A stretch of 64,000 nt of DNA, taken from contig JBKPAG010000004.1 of the NCBI GenBank assembly GCA_046726315.1, positions 1 to 64,000 on the forward strand. The letters are read 5' to 3'. The DNA is from JACVRX01 sp046726315 (GTDB lineage: Bacteria > Actinomycetota > Actinomycetes > Jiangellales > Jiangellaceae). Under the pieces are notes generated by a model that was not told where the DNA came from, did no database searches, and worked only from the letters and a program-made list of their open reading frames with translations. The position numbers and the translations under genes are program-made. This document shows, one piece after another, positions 10,079-17,717 of the stretch (positions within the stretch are counted from its first letter, which is position 1; the number at the start of each line of letters is the position of its first letter).

Positions 10079-10132
10079 TGTGGAGGGTTCTCAACGTCAT
10101 GGCGGGCGCCGTTACGTTGATTTCCCTCCACA
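10079..10132. promoter_or_regulatory. Nested inverted repeat between kinase gene and malQ
   Basis: Outer arms tgtggaggg (10079-10087) and ccctccaca (10124-10132) are perfect 9-bp complements. Inside them caacgt (10092-10097) and acgttg (10114-10119) form a second stem, separated from the outer one by ttct and attt. It could be a terminator for the two-component operon without a T-run, an operator for malQ, or a structured leader. Confidence 0.5.
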
Positions 10133-10190
10133 GGACGGGATATGAGCCGGGATACTGAAGATCCTCAGCCCGCCGCACCGGGACGACGAG

Positions 10191-12332
10191 ATGACCGATG
10201 CCAGCCCAGAGCTCCAGCAACTCGCCGAGATGTGTGGCGTCGCGACCGACTACTGGGACTGGCGTGGGAATCACATCGTGGTGTCAGCAGAAACGGTCGT
10301 CGCAGTTCTCGTGGCCCTCGGCGTCGACGCAACTACCCCGCCGGCCGTCGATTCGTCGCTGGCGGCGGCGCGCCGATACCGGTGGACCAGGATGCTTCCA
10401 CCGTGTGTCGTGACCAGGCGGGGGTGGCAGCTGCCGTTCTGGGTGCACGTCACGTACGGCCGCCCGGTGGAGGTGTGGATCGAGCTCGAGACCGGAGGAA
10501 CCCGGCATGACCTCGCCCAGGCAGAGAACTGGGAACCGCCGCAGGAGCTAGACGACAGGCTGGTGGGAGAGGCGACCTTCGTGGTTCCCGAAGATCTCCC
10601 GCTCGGCTATCACACCCTGCACGCGCGCTCCGACAACCTCGAAGCGGTGGCAACACTGATCGTGGCGCCGGCCTGGCTCGGCTGCCCGGAGCGGATGGGC
10701 GCGAGCCGAGCATGGGGCTTGTCCACCCAGCTCTACAGCGTCCGCTCGCAACGGTCATGGGGTATCGGCGACCTGGGTGACCTGACCGACCTTGCGGTTT
10801 GGTCTGCCGCTGAGCTGGGCGCCGGGTTCGTGCTGGTGAATCCGCTGCACGCGGCCGAGCCGGTGGCGCCCATCGAGCCGTCGCCATACCTGCCGACCAC
10901 CCGACGCTTCGCCAACCCGTTGTACCTGCGCTTGGAGTACATTCCCGAGTTCGCCTACGTCGACGCGGCCGTGCGCACGAAGGTGGAGGGCCTGCGAGAA
11001 GTCCTGATCCGACAGCTCGACGGGATCGACACCATCGACCGTGACGCCGCCTGGACAGCCAAACGCGCGGCTCTGGAGCTGCTGTACGCCGCTCCGCGTA
11101 GTGCGGGCCGGGATGCGGCCTTTCGCGGGTACCTGCGCAGGGAGGGTGCCGGACTCGACGACTTCGCGACCTGGTGTGCTCTGGTCGAACAGCATGGCGC
11201 CGACTGGAGGACCTGGCCCGAAGGTCTTCGCCATCCCCGATCCGACGCGGTCGCGGACTTCCGTGCCGCTCACGCCGATTCCGTGGACTTTCACCGCTGG
11301 CTTCAGTGGGTGCTCGACGAGCAACTCGACATGGCGCAAAGCGCGGCTCGGCGAGCGGGGATGGTTCTTGGCATCGTGCACGACCTTGCCGTCGGCGTGC
11401 ACCGCAATGGCGCCGACTCGTGGATCTTGCAGGACGTCTTGGCGCAGGGCATCAGCGTCGGCGCCCCGCCGGACCCGTTCAACCAGGTCGGGCAGGACTG
11501 GCAGCAGCCGCCGTGGCGCCCGGACCGACTGGCGGACCTCGCCTATGCCCCGTTTCGCGATGTCGTGTCGACAATCCTCCGGCACGCTGGCGGTCTGAGG
11601 GTCGATCACGTCATTGGCCTGTTCCGGCTCTGGTGGATTCCGGAGGGTCAACCGCCGACGGCCGGAACGTACGTCCGTTATGACCATGAGGCACTCATCG
11701 GCATCCTCGCGCTCGAGGCGTACCGGGCCGGCGCCCTCGTCGTCGGCGAGGATCTCGGCACGGTTGAGCCCTGGGTCCGTGACTATCTGCGACAGCGAGG
11801 GATCCTGGGCACGTCGGTCCTTTGGTTTGAGTTCGAGTACGACGGCAGCGGCGCTCCGCTTCGCCCAGAGTGGTGGCGGGAGTATTGCCTCGCGTCCGTG
11901 ACGACTCACGACCTCCCTCCCACCGCGGGCTACCTCGCCGGCGATCACATTCGGCTGCGCAACTCGCTCGGCCTGCTCATCCGATCGCTGGAGGACGAAC
12001 TCGCCGCAGACCACGCGGAACGCGGCGCGTGGCTGGACGAGCTGCGCGAGCGTGGCGCGCTGCGACCAGACGCTGACGTCGAAGAGACCGTCCGTGCCCT
12101 CCACCGTTTCCTCACCTGGACGCCGGCCCGCCTCCTCTGCGTATCACTCAGCGACGCCGTCGGCGACCGGCGCACCCAGAACCAGCCGGGAACGATCGAC
12201 GAATACCCGAACTGGCGGGTGCCGTTGACCAACTCCGACAGCAAGCCGATGTTGCTCGAGGACGTCATGCAATCGAAGCGCGCTTCCGCACTCGCCACAG
12301 TCGTTCGCGAGGGTCTCCATGTGGCCGACTGA
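10191..12332 (+). CDS. malQ: 4-alpha-glucanotransferase (amylomaltase, GH77)
   Basis: 713 aa, the usual length for actinobacterial MalQ, which transfers alpha-1,4-glucan segments in maltodextrin and glycogen metabolism. An N-terminal extra domain (about 1-160) precedes the GH77 barrel. Seen in order: WGIGDLGDLTDL, the nucleophile region LRVDHVIGLFRLWWIP, the acid/base region ALVVGEDLGTVEPWVRDYL, and the third acidic site in TTHDLPPTAGYL. The last 14 bp overlap the start of the next gene, an unknown membrane-anchored protein. The start at 10191 (ATGACCGATGCC) is the first in frame and aligns with family N termini. Confidence 0.96.
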   Translation: MTDASPELQQLAEMCGVATDYWDWRGNHIVVSAETVVAVLVALGVDATTPPAVDSSLAAARRYRWTRMLPPCVVTRRGWQLPFWVHVTYGRPVEVWIELETGGTRHDLAQAENWEPPQELDDRLVGEATFVVPEDLPLGYHTLHARSDNLEAVATLIVAPAWLGCPERMGASRAWGLSTQLYSVRSQRSWGIGDLGDLTDLAVWSAAELGAGFVLVNPLHAAEPVAPIEPSPYLPTTRRFANPLYLRLEYIPEFAYVDAAVRTKVEGLREVLIRQLDGIDTIDRDAAWTAKRAALELLYAAPRSAGRDAAFRGYLRREGAGLDDFATWCALVEQHGADWRTWPEGLRHPRSDAVADFRAAHADSVDFHRWLQWVLDEQLDMAQSAARRAGMVLGIVHDLAVGVHRNGADSWILQDVLAQGISVGAPPDPFNQVGQDWQQPPWRPDRLADLAYAPFRDVVSTILRHAGGLRVDHVIGLFRLWWIPEGQPPTAGTYVRYDHEALIGILALEAYRAGALVVGEDLGTVEPWVRDYLRQRGILGTSVLWFEFEYDGSGAPLRPEWWREYCLASVTTHDLPPTAGYLAGDHIRLRNSLGLLIRSLEDELAADHAERGAWLDELRERGALRPDADVEETVRALHRFLTWTPARLLCVSLSDAVGDRRTQNQPGTIDEYPNWRVPLTNSDSKPMLLEDVMQSKRASALATVVREGLHVAD

Positions 12333-13635
12333 GCTGGTCACGACCGGAACAGGGAACGGTGACGGCGGGCCCAGCCGACGTGGATCGGTCGGCTTCGCCG
12401 CAGCCGTCGGCGGCCTGGCCGGCGCGGCTCTCACCGGCCACCGTGGCCGGAATGCGACGTGGCTCGGTGTCGTCGCTGGGGGCGTGGGGCTGGGTGTCTC
12501 GGAAGCAGTGGCCAGAGCGCGCCAGCGCCCGGGCGAAATCCCGGCGCTGTGGCAGCGCATCGCGATGAGCGCTGCGCTGGTGGCACCGGTGGGCTGGGCT
12601 GCCGAGCGCCTCACCGGTGCGGGACCTTTGGCGGTGGGAACAGCGACCGGAGCTGTGGCCGGCGTCCTCGGGATACGGCCGCAGAAGGTCGTACTCGGGC
12701 CATTGGTGGGCGCCGCGACAGGCAGGGCGTTTGCGGCGAGAGAGCAACCAGCACCAGCGTCGGTTGTGGCCAGCAGCACCATGCTCGCTTACCGGATGCT
12801 GTCGGCCTTGGTGTTTCGAAGCCCGCAGGTGAGCTTGCTTGCCGAGCAGGTCCCAGCCGATCAGCTTCCCTTCGTCGTGCCCCGTGAGTCCCGCACTCGC
12901 TACGTCGGGACCAACTATGTCCGGGACCTGGCCGAGGTGATCGGTGGCACCTACGTCGCCGACGTACCAGACGTCGGCATCGTCGCCTCACTTGACGAGC
13001 TCGCCGGACCGGACTTCGACCCCGCAGGGGTTGACCCGCCGGTCCGGGAGTTCTACGAACACACCACCCGATTCACCCTGGACATCGTTCCCCAGCGGCG
13101 GCTGTGGGTTCGGCCGGGTTACCTGCTCTACCGCACGGTCGTTGCCCGCCCGCTCGGACAGGCCAACGTTCCGATGAACCAGCGCGAGGCGCTACGCGGA
13201 GTTCGAGGTCGTATCGACACAATCACTCCGAACCAGGCCGACGTGATTGCTGTCCGTGGCTGGATCAGGTCCTTCGCGGACACCGAGGAGCCCATCTACG
13301 TCGGCATCTACACCACCTACCGGCATGGTGGCCGCGGGTATGTCAGCGTCGGCTTTCCACTTCCCCACGGCAGCTTTACGGCCACCCTGCTGCCTCGGGC
13401 TCGTGCCGGCGGTGGCCTCGTGTTGACCAGTCACAGCGCGTTGGACCACCCGGGCCACTACCTCACCTATATCGATCCGGCGACGACCGACCTCACGGCG
13501 CTCGCGGTGCACGGCTTCGCCGAGCAGCTTGACGTCTATGTGCACAAGGGCGAGCTACGGGCCGAGCACGCATTCTCGGTATTCGGGCTCCCCTTCCTCG
13601 TCCTGCACTACCGAATGCACCGCAAGCAGGTTTGA
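12319..13635 (+). CDS. Hypothetical protein with glycine/alanine-rich hydrophobic N-terminal region
   Basis: 438 aa, function not recognised. The first 150 residues alternate small hydrophobic segments rich in Gly and Ala (GFAAAVGGLAGAALTG; WLGVVAGGVGLGVSEAV; GPLAVGTATGAVAGVLG), which suggests membrane association. The rest is soluble-looking, with REFYEHTTRFTLDIVPQ, RPGYLLYRTVVARPLGQ and NVPMNQREALRGVRGRID, and a C terminus ending HYRMHRKQV. It overlaps malQ by 14 bp, so the two are very likely co-transcribed. Similar uncharacterised proteins occur in other actinobacteria as far as I recall. The last 75 bp carry one copy of a 34-bp repeat. Confidence 0.85.
   Translation: MWPTELVTTGTGNGDGGPSRRGSVGFAAAVGGLAGAALTGHRGRNATWLGVVAGGVGLGVSEAVARARQRPGEIPALWQRIAMSAALVAPVGWAAERLTGAGPLAVGTATGAVAGVLGIRPQKVVLGPLVGAATGRAFAAREQPAPASVVASSTMLAYRMLSALVFRSPQVSLLAEQVPADQLPFVVPRESRTRYVGTNYVRDLAEVIGGTYVADVPDVGIVASLDELAGPDFDPAGVDPPVREFYEHTTRFTLDIVPQRRLWVRPGYLLYRTVVARPLGQANVPMNQREALRGVRGRIDTITPNQADVIAVRGWIRSFADTEEPIYVGIYTTYRHGGRGYVSVGFPLPHGSFTATLLPRARAGGGLVLTSHSALDHPGHYLTYIDPATTDLTALAVHGFAEQLDVYVHKGELRAEHAFSVFGLPFLVLHYRMHRKQV
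13560..13593 (+). repeat. 34-bp direct repeat, copy 1
   Basis: Begins ggccgagcacgcattctcgg and matches 16277-16310 at 32 of 34 positions (differences at a/c and c/g). This copy is inside the 3' end of the hypothetical gene and encodes AEHAFSVFGLP. The two copies flank the HNH gene and the SRPBCC gene. Confidence 0.85.
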
Positions 13636-13827
13636 TGGGCGGCGGGCCGTCGTGTACGCGTACGAGGCCGGCCTGACGGAATACGGCACGCTGTAAAGCA
13701 TTGCGGTCCGGTCACAGAACAAACGGTGTATGCATTTGCGGCGTGAAAATTGACGCGGGGTAGAATCCGCTGAATTTCGGGTTTCGGTTTCGGCATGTAT
13801 GGCCTGGCGAAATGAAAGCTGATTTCT
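13636..13827. other. AT-richer intergenic leader of the HNH gene
   Basis: Noticeably richer in A and T than its neighbours (for example gaacaaacggtgtatgcatt and gcgtgaaaattgacgcgggg). No protein homology seen. It probably holds the promoter of the HNH gene and marks a base-composition step at the boundary of an acquired segment. Confidence 0.4.
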
Positions 13828-13843
13828 TCGAACAGGTGTACGA
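13828..13843. promoter_or_regulatory. LexA (SOS) box candidate upstream of HNH gene
   Basis: tcgaacaggtgtacga matches the actinobacterial SOS consensus TCGAAC-N4-GTTCGA at 11 of 12 fixed positions (GTACGA in place of GTTCGA). It ends 8 bp before the ATG of the 13E12/HNH gene. LexA control of some 13E12-family genes is known in Mycobacterium tuberculosis, which supports the call. Confidence 0.65.
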
Positions 13844-13851
13844 TTGGGCAC

Positions 13852-15456
13852 ATGTTCGAGAACATGTCCGGAGCCGATTTGGCGGCGGCACTCGCCACCG
13901 TCGACGTCGCATTGTTAGACGCCGACGGCGCTCTGGAGTATGCGCTGGCAGCCGCCCGGCTGGCCGGCTGGGCGGCCGCCGCCGAAGCTGCTGGGCTGGC
14001 CCACCTGCGGCGGACCTACCCGGCCATCGATCCCGCGGCGGTGGGTGAGGACGTGCACCACCTGGACACCGACCGGCTGGTGCTGGCCGAGGTTCGCGCC
14101 GGATACGGCTGCTCGACCAACGCGGCTTCGGCCCGGATGAGCTTCGCCGAGTTCGTGCGCCAGATCCCGGCCGCAGCGTCCGCCCTGGCTGCCGGCGTGA
14201 TCCGGGTAGAGCAAGCCCGGCTGCTGGCCCGGGACACAGCGCCGCTCAACGGCGGGCTGCGCGCCGCGGTAGTGGAGGATCTTTTGGCCGGTCACGCCGC
14301 GGCGGTCCAGGCCTCCGGCTCGGGGTGGACGATGCGGCAGTGGACGCTGCGCACCGCCCGGGCGGTGCTGGCCGCCGATCCGAGCCGGGCCGAGCAGGCC
14401 GCCGTGGACACCCGGGCCGGGCGGCGGGTGTGGCACAGCGCCGAGACCAGCCACGCCGAGGGCACCCTGGGGTTGACCGGCCCGGTCCAGCAGACCGCCG
14501 CCTGCCACGTCGCCATCGACGCCCTGGCCAGGCAATGGCAAGCCGAAGGCCGGGCCCGCCCCCTGGACCAACTTCGGTTCGACGCCGCCTGCCAGCTGCT
14601 CACCGGCGCCGACAACGACCAGCGGCCGGCCAGTGGGGTCGGTTACGGGCAGGTCACCATCCCGCTGTCCAGCCTAATCGGGGTCGACGACGCGCCCGGT
14701 GAGCTGGCCGGGGTGGGCCCGATCCCGGCCAGCCTGGCCCGCGATCTGATGGCCCAGGCCACTGGGTGGCGGCGGCTGCTCACCGACCCGGTGGACGGGC
14801 ACCTGGTCACCCAGCAGATCAAGACCTACCGGCCCAGTGCGGCGATGCGCCGGTTTGTGCTCGCCCGCTCCGGAGGGGTGTGCTCGGCCCGCGGCTGCGG
14901 CGTCCGGCACGACCTGCAGTTGGATCACGTCATCCCGTTCCCGGACGGGCCGACCAGTGCGAGCAACTTCGTTCCGCAGTGCCCGCCGGACCACAACGGC
15001 AAAACTCACGCCGGCTGGGTGCATGTGCTCGACCCCGAGTCTGGGGCGCTCACCCAGACCAGCCCACTCGGCCGGCGCTACACCACCGTGCCCACCCCGC
15101 CAGTAGCGGCCACCGGCCGCCGCGCCCAACCGGCCCGGCACACCCGCGACCCGGCCGAGCCGGACCCGATCTACTTCCCCACCGGCGAGCCGCCACCGGA
15201 TCCCGCCGACGACGAGACCGCACCACCGGACCCGCTGGAACACGTGGACCGCTGGCCGGCCATCGCCGAACACATCCGCGACCGAACCCGCACCGCCCGC
15301 CGCAACCGGCGAGCCAGACAGCGCGGCACCGCCCGAGCCGAGGCTGCCGAGCGAGCACTCATCCACCGAATACACGCCGAACTCGAATCCGCCACCGACT
15401 ACCAACTGATCGCCGCCATTAACGCCGAATACCTCGCCGAAGACCTCGCGGCATGA
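13852..15456 (+). CDS. 13E12-type DUF222 / HNH endonuclease-signature protein
   Basis: 534 aa. An N-terminal DUF222 helical domain fills about residues 1-320. It is followed by an HNH nuclease domain (about 335-400) with the treble-clef-like CSARGCGVRHDLQLDHVIPF and downstream Asn and His in SASNFVPQCPPDHNGKTH, so the metal-binding and catalytic positions are present. The C-terminal 130 residues are Pro/Arg-rich and end in a charged helix. This is the REP13E12 family first named in mycobacteria, often multicopy and with unclear function; repeat-associated mobility or DNA damage roles are suggested. The start ATG is 8 bp after an SOS-like box, which could place LexA directly over the translation start region. 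Confidence 0.93.
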   Translation: MFENMSGADLAAALATVDVALLDADGALEYALAAARLAGWAAAAEAAGLAHLRRTYPAIDPAAVGEDVHHLDTDRLVLAEVRAGYGCSTNAASARMSFAEFVRQIPAAASALAAGVIRVEQARLLARDTAPLNGGLRAAVVEDLLAGHAAAVQASGSGWTMRQWTLRTARAVLAADPSRAEQAAVDTRAGRRVWHSAETSHAEGTLGLTGPVQQTAACHVAIDALARQWQAEGRARPLDQLRFDAACQLLTGADNDQRPASGVGYGQVTIPLSSLIGVDDAPGELAGVGPIPASLARDLMAQATGWRRLLTDPVDGHLVTQQIKTYRPSAAMRRFVLARSGGVCSARGCGVRHDLQLDHVIPFPDGPTSASNFVPQCPPDHNGKTHAGWVHVLDPESGALTQTSPLGRRYTTVPTPPVAATGRRAQPARHTRDPAEPDPIYFPTGEPPPDPADDETAPPDPLEHVDRWPAIAEHIRDRTRTARRNRRARQRGTARAEAAERALIHRIHAELESATDYQLIAAINAEYLAEDLAA

Positions 15457-15560
15457 CCTCCCGTCGCCTCAAGGCCGCCGGAAAAGAGCGCACATCGAGC
15501 TAATGGGTATTCGCGCACCTGCTCATGCCTGCCGCTCGTGTGGTTGACCCTCGGCGTTGC

Positions 15561-16031
15561 TCAGTCTGGAAATCCGCCGGGGACCGAGTCCCCATCCGCT
15601 TTGGCCTCGAGGAGGTCCTTCAGCTTGCCGAGGTTGGCCTCGACGTCGCTCTTCAGCATTGCCGCGATCAGCGGCTCCGCGAGGCGGAATAGGCCAGGCG
15701 CTCGCATTTCGATCCGGGAGGTGAGCCTGGCGCGTCCGTGCCCGCAGGTTCGATCACGTATGACGCTTGCCCCGGGCATCGTTCCGGACCACTCGAAAGC
15801 GACCAGCTTGTTCGGCTCGTACAGCGTGTATTTGTTGCTCAACTTCAGCCTGCGCCCCATGAGCGTACGCACCGCGGTGTGTCGGGTCCCGACACCAATC
15901 GGGCCGTCGGTCGTGCGGCGCACGTCCACCAGCCCGCGCTGCCAGCGCGGAGCGTTCGTCTGATCGCCTACGTACGCGAATACGTCCTTCGCGGAACGGC
16001 CGATGTCGATGCTCGCCTCTACCCTGATCAT
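15561..16031 (-). CDS. SRPBCC (START/Bet v1-like) family protein
   Basis: 156 aa from the ATG at 16031 (MIRVEASIDIGRSAKDVFAYV), preceded by a good ribosome binding site (ggagggcgg). The fold family binds hydrophobic ligands; polyketide cyclases, coenzyme Q-binding proteins and lipid transfer proteins belong to it. Seen: DVFAYVGDQTNAPRWQ and SNKYTLYEPNKLVAFEW, which are typical strand-turn blocks. No catalytic residues can be assigned. It stands alone, leftward, between the HNH gene and a gene-poor stretch. Confidence 0.88.
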   Translation of the reverse strand: MIRVEASIDIGRSAKDVFAYVGDQTNAPRWQRGLVDVRRTTDGPIGVGTRHTAVRTLMGRRLKLSNKYTLYEPNKLVAFEWSGTMPGASVIRDRTCGHGRARLTSRIEMRAPGLFRLAEPLIAAMLKSDVEANLGKLKDLLEAKADGDSVPGGFPD

Positions 16032-16431
16032 CGCCAGCCCGCCCTCCGGCATTTCGGGCGAATGACAAAGTCCCACCCGGCCTCGCTGCCGGACAGGGCG
16101 GACGTGGTGTCCGAACGGGACGTGAACTTACTCCCCCGAGTAGCTGTGGGGCCGCCATCAGATGGTCTGGCTGTTGTCCTGGTCCACCACGCGGCGCAGG
16201 CCGGTGTCCCACGGAATGTTCATGTCGTCGACCGTCGATGTGGCCGAGGCCTGCTCGCCGCGGCCACTCGATTGTTGGCCGAGCACGCATTCTCGGTCTT
16301 CGGGCTGCCCGTGGCGACCAGCCCTAGCCTGCCGGGCGGCAAGACCACCGGAGGTGGCCACCACCAGAAATGTCGGTGGCCGGTGCGACGGTGAAGACGA
16401 ACCTGACGCCAGCCAAGCAGAGGAGAGCACG
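16032..16431. other. Gene-free stretch containing the second 34-bp repeat
   Basis: No convincing protein-coding frame: open frames here on either strand lack family homology and mirror the SRPBCC gene. The only feature recognised is the 34-bp repeat at 16277-16310. A promoter and ribosome binding site (aggagagc) for the VOC gene lie at its right end. Confidence 0.5.
16277..16310 (+). repeat. 34-bp direct repeat, copy 2
   Basis: 32 of 34 positions identical to 13560-13593, same orientation. Neither the sequence before nor that after it resembles the surroundings of copy 1, so it is not simply a paralogous gene end. It contains a short ccgag/ctcgg hairpin. Confidence 0.85.
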
Positions 16432-16872
16432 ATGACCGCGAATGCGCCCGAGGGCTACTCGACGGTTCAGCCGTGGCTGGTGAGCCGAGACACCGGACGC
16501 TTGCTCGACTTCATTTCCGCCGCTTTCGACGGTCACGAACCGAGGACGGTGGCATCGGGCACGCCGAGATTCGAATCGGTGACTCGATACTGCTCGCCTT
16601 CGACGCCCAGCCCGACTGGCCGGGACACCCCCAGCATGCTGCGCATATTCGTTGATGACGTGGACGTGACATTCGATCGCGCGGTTGCAGCGGGTGCTCG
16701 CGTGGTCACACCGCTCGATGACGCTGCCTGGGGAGACCGCGGAGGTCGAGTACGCGACCCGATGGGCAACATTTGGTGGGTCGTTCAGCACGTCGAGGAC
16801 GTCACTGCGGACGAGATCGCCGTCCGGATGCAAGACCCGAAATCGCTGTTCGCAAGGACGCCGACACCCTGA
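16432..16872 (+). pseudogene. VOC (glyoxalase-like) protein with two compensating frameshifts
   Basis: The open frame (146 aa) starts with a well-placed ATG after aggagagcacg and shows the family ends: YSTVQPWLVSRDTGRLLDF at the N terminus, FVDDVDVTFDRAVAAG and DPMGNIWWVVQHVEDV at the C terminus. The middle, about 16545-16622, encodes unrelated residues in this frame. The expected family sequence (GGIGHAEIRIGDSILLAFD, then QPDWPG) lies in another frame. The reading therefore shifts out near 16531-16545 and back at the ggg of 16621-16623. The frame stays open, so a protein may be made, but about 26 core residues would be wrong. It heads a VOC-AHSA1-DHFR series. Confidence 0.75.
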
Positions 16873-16874
16873 CC

Positions 16875-17229
16875 ATGACCCTCGACGCCGAGTTCGACGC
16901 AACACCCGAGCGGGTGTGGCAGCTGTGGGCCGATCCGCGGCAGCTCGAGCACTGGTGGGGCCCGCCGAACTACCCGGCCACGGTAACGTCGCATGACCTG
17001 GGCCCCGGTGGCCGAGTCGAGTACCACACCGAACTCCGACATGCCGCTCAACGAGGCCCGGGTGACGATCGCCGAGTTCCGCGACCAGACACGGATGACG
17101 ATCCAAAGCATCTTCCCCGACGCCGCGGCGATGGAGCAGCTGATCGCCGTGGGCATGGAGGAAGGTCTGAAGCAGGCCGTCGGCCAGATCGACGCGATCC
17201 TCGCCGGGGACGCGGTCGCACGGATCTGA
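16875..17229 (+). pseudogene. AHSA1/SRPBCC domain protein, internally deleted and frameshifted
   Basis: The N-terminal part (TLDAEFDATPERVWQLWADP, then HWWGPPNYPATV and GPGGRVEYH) is in one frame. The C-terminal part (DMPLNEARVTIAEF, then DAAAMEQLIAVGMEEGLKQA, ending DAILAGDAVARI) is in another, joined at about 17020. About 45 residues of the normal ~155-aa domain are absent at the junction. I read this as a deletion not divisible by three. The ATG at 16875 follows the VOC stop by 2 bp; family N termini usually begin about 10 residues earlier, so the original start may be lost too. Confidence 0.75.
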
Positions 17230-17255
17230 CAGGAAGCGAACGCAAAGGAGGCGCC

Positions 17256-17603
17256 ATGGGCCGGCTGATCAACACGACCGCGATGACGGTCGACGGTGTT
17301 GTCAACGTGAGCGACTGGTTCGTCGCCCAGGGCGCCCACGACGAGGCGAGCCTGTCGCTGTTCACCGACGACGCAACGATATTGCTGGGTCGCAGGACCT
17401 TCGAGGGCTTGGCGGGCTTCTGGCCGACGCAGTCGGGCCGCTGGGCGGACCGGATGAACGCGATTCCGAAATACGTCGCCTCGCGCTCACGGCTCGGTCC
17501 GCTCGTGTGGAACGCCACCGCAATCGAGGGCGATGCGATCGCGGGCGTACGGCAGCTTAAAGCCCGGCACGACGGCGACCTGGTGATGTCGGGCTGCGGG
17601 GAG
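17256..17603 (+). pseudogene. Dihydrofolate-reductase-like (RibD C-terminal) protein, 3' truncated
   Basis: Starts at an ATG after aaaggaggcgcc. MGRLINTTAMTVDGVVNVSD, ILLGRRTFEGLAGFWP and YVASRSRLGPLVWNATAI are typical of the small DHFR-fold proteins near AHSA1 and VOC genes. Homology stops after DGDLVMSGCGE (residue 116); the usual 65-75 further residues are replaced by unrelated sequence. There is no stop codon: the frame stays open into the alpha/beta hydrolase at 17718, so a 447-aa fusion (17256-18599) is formally possible. I infer a deletion that removed the 3' part of this gene and any gene after it. Confidence 0.75.
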
Positions 17604-17717
17604 CCTGCTGCGGTACCAGCCCATCGCCCAGACCTGATGCGTCAAGAGCCCTTGAGATCGGACTCTGCGGACCGGACCGTTGAACAAGAAATCCACGAAC
17701 TTCCGAGGAGAGACACC

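Noticed and set aside
10755..12104. 449-codon leftward open frame opposite malQ
   Set aside because: Shadow of malQ; no homology and no start context.
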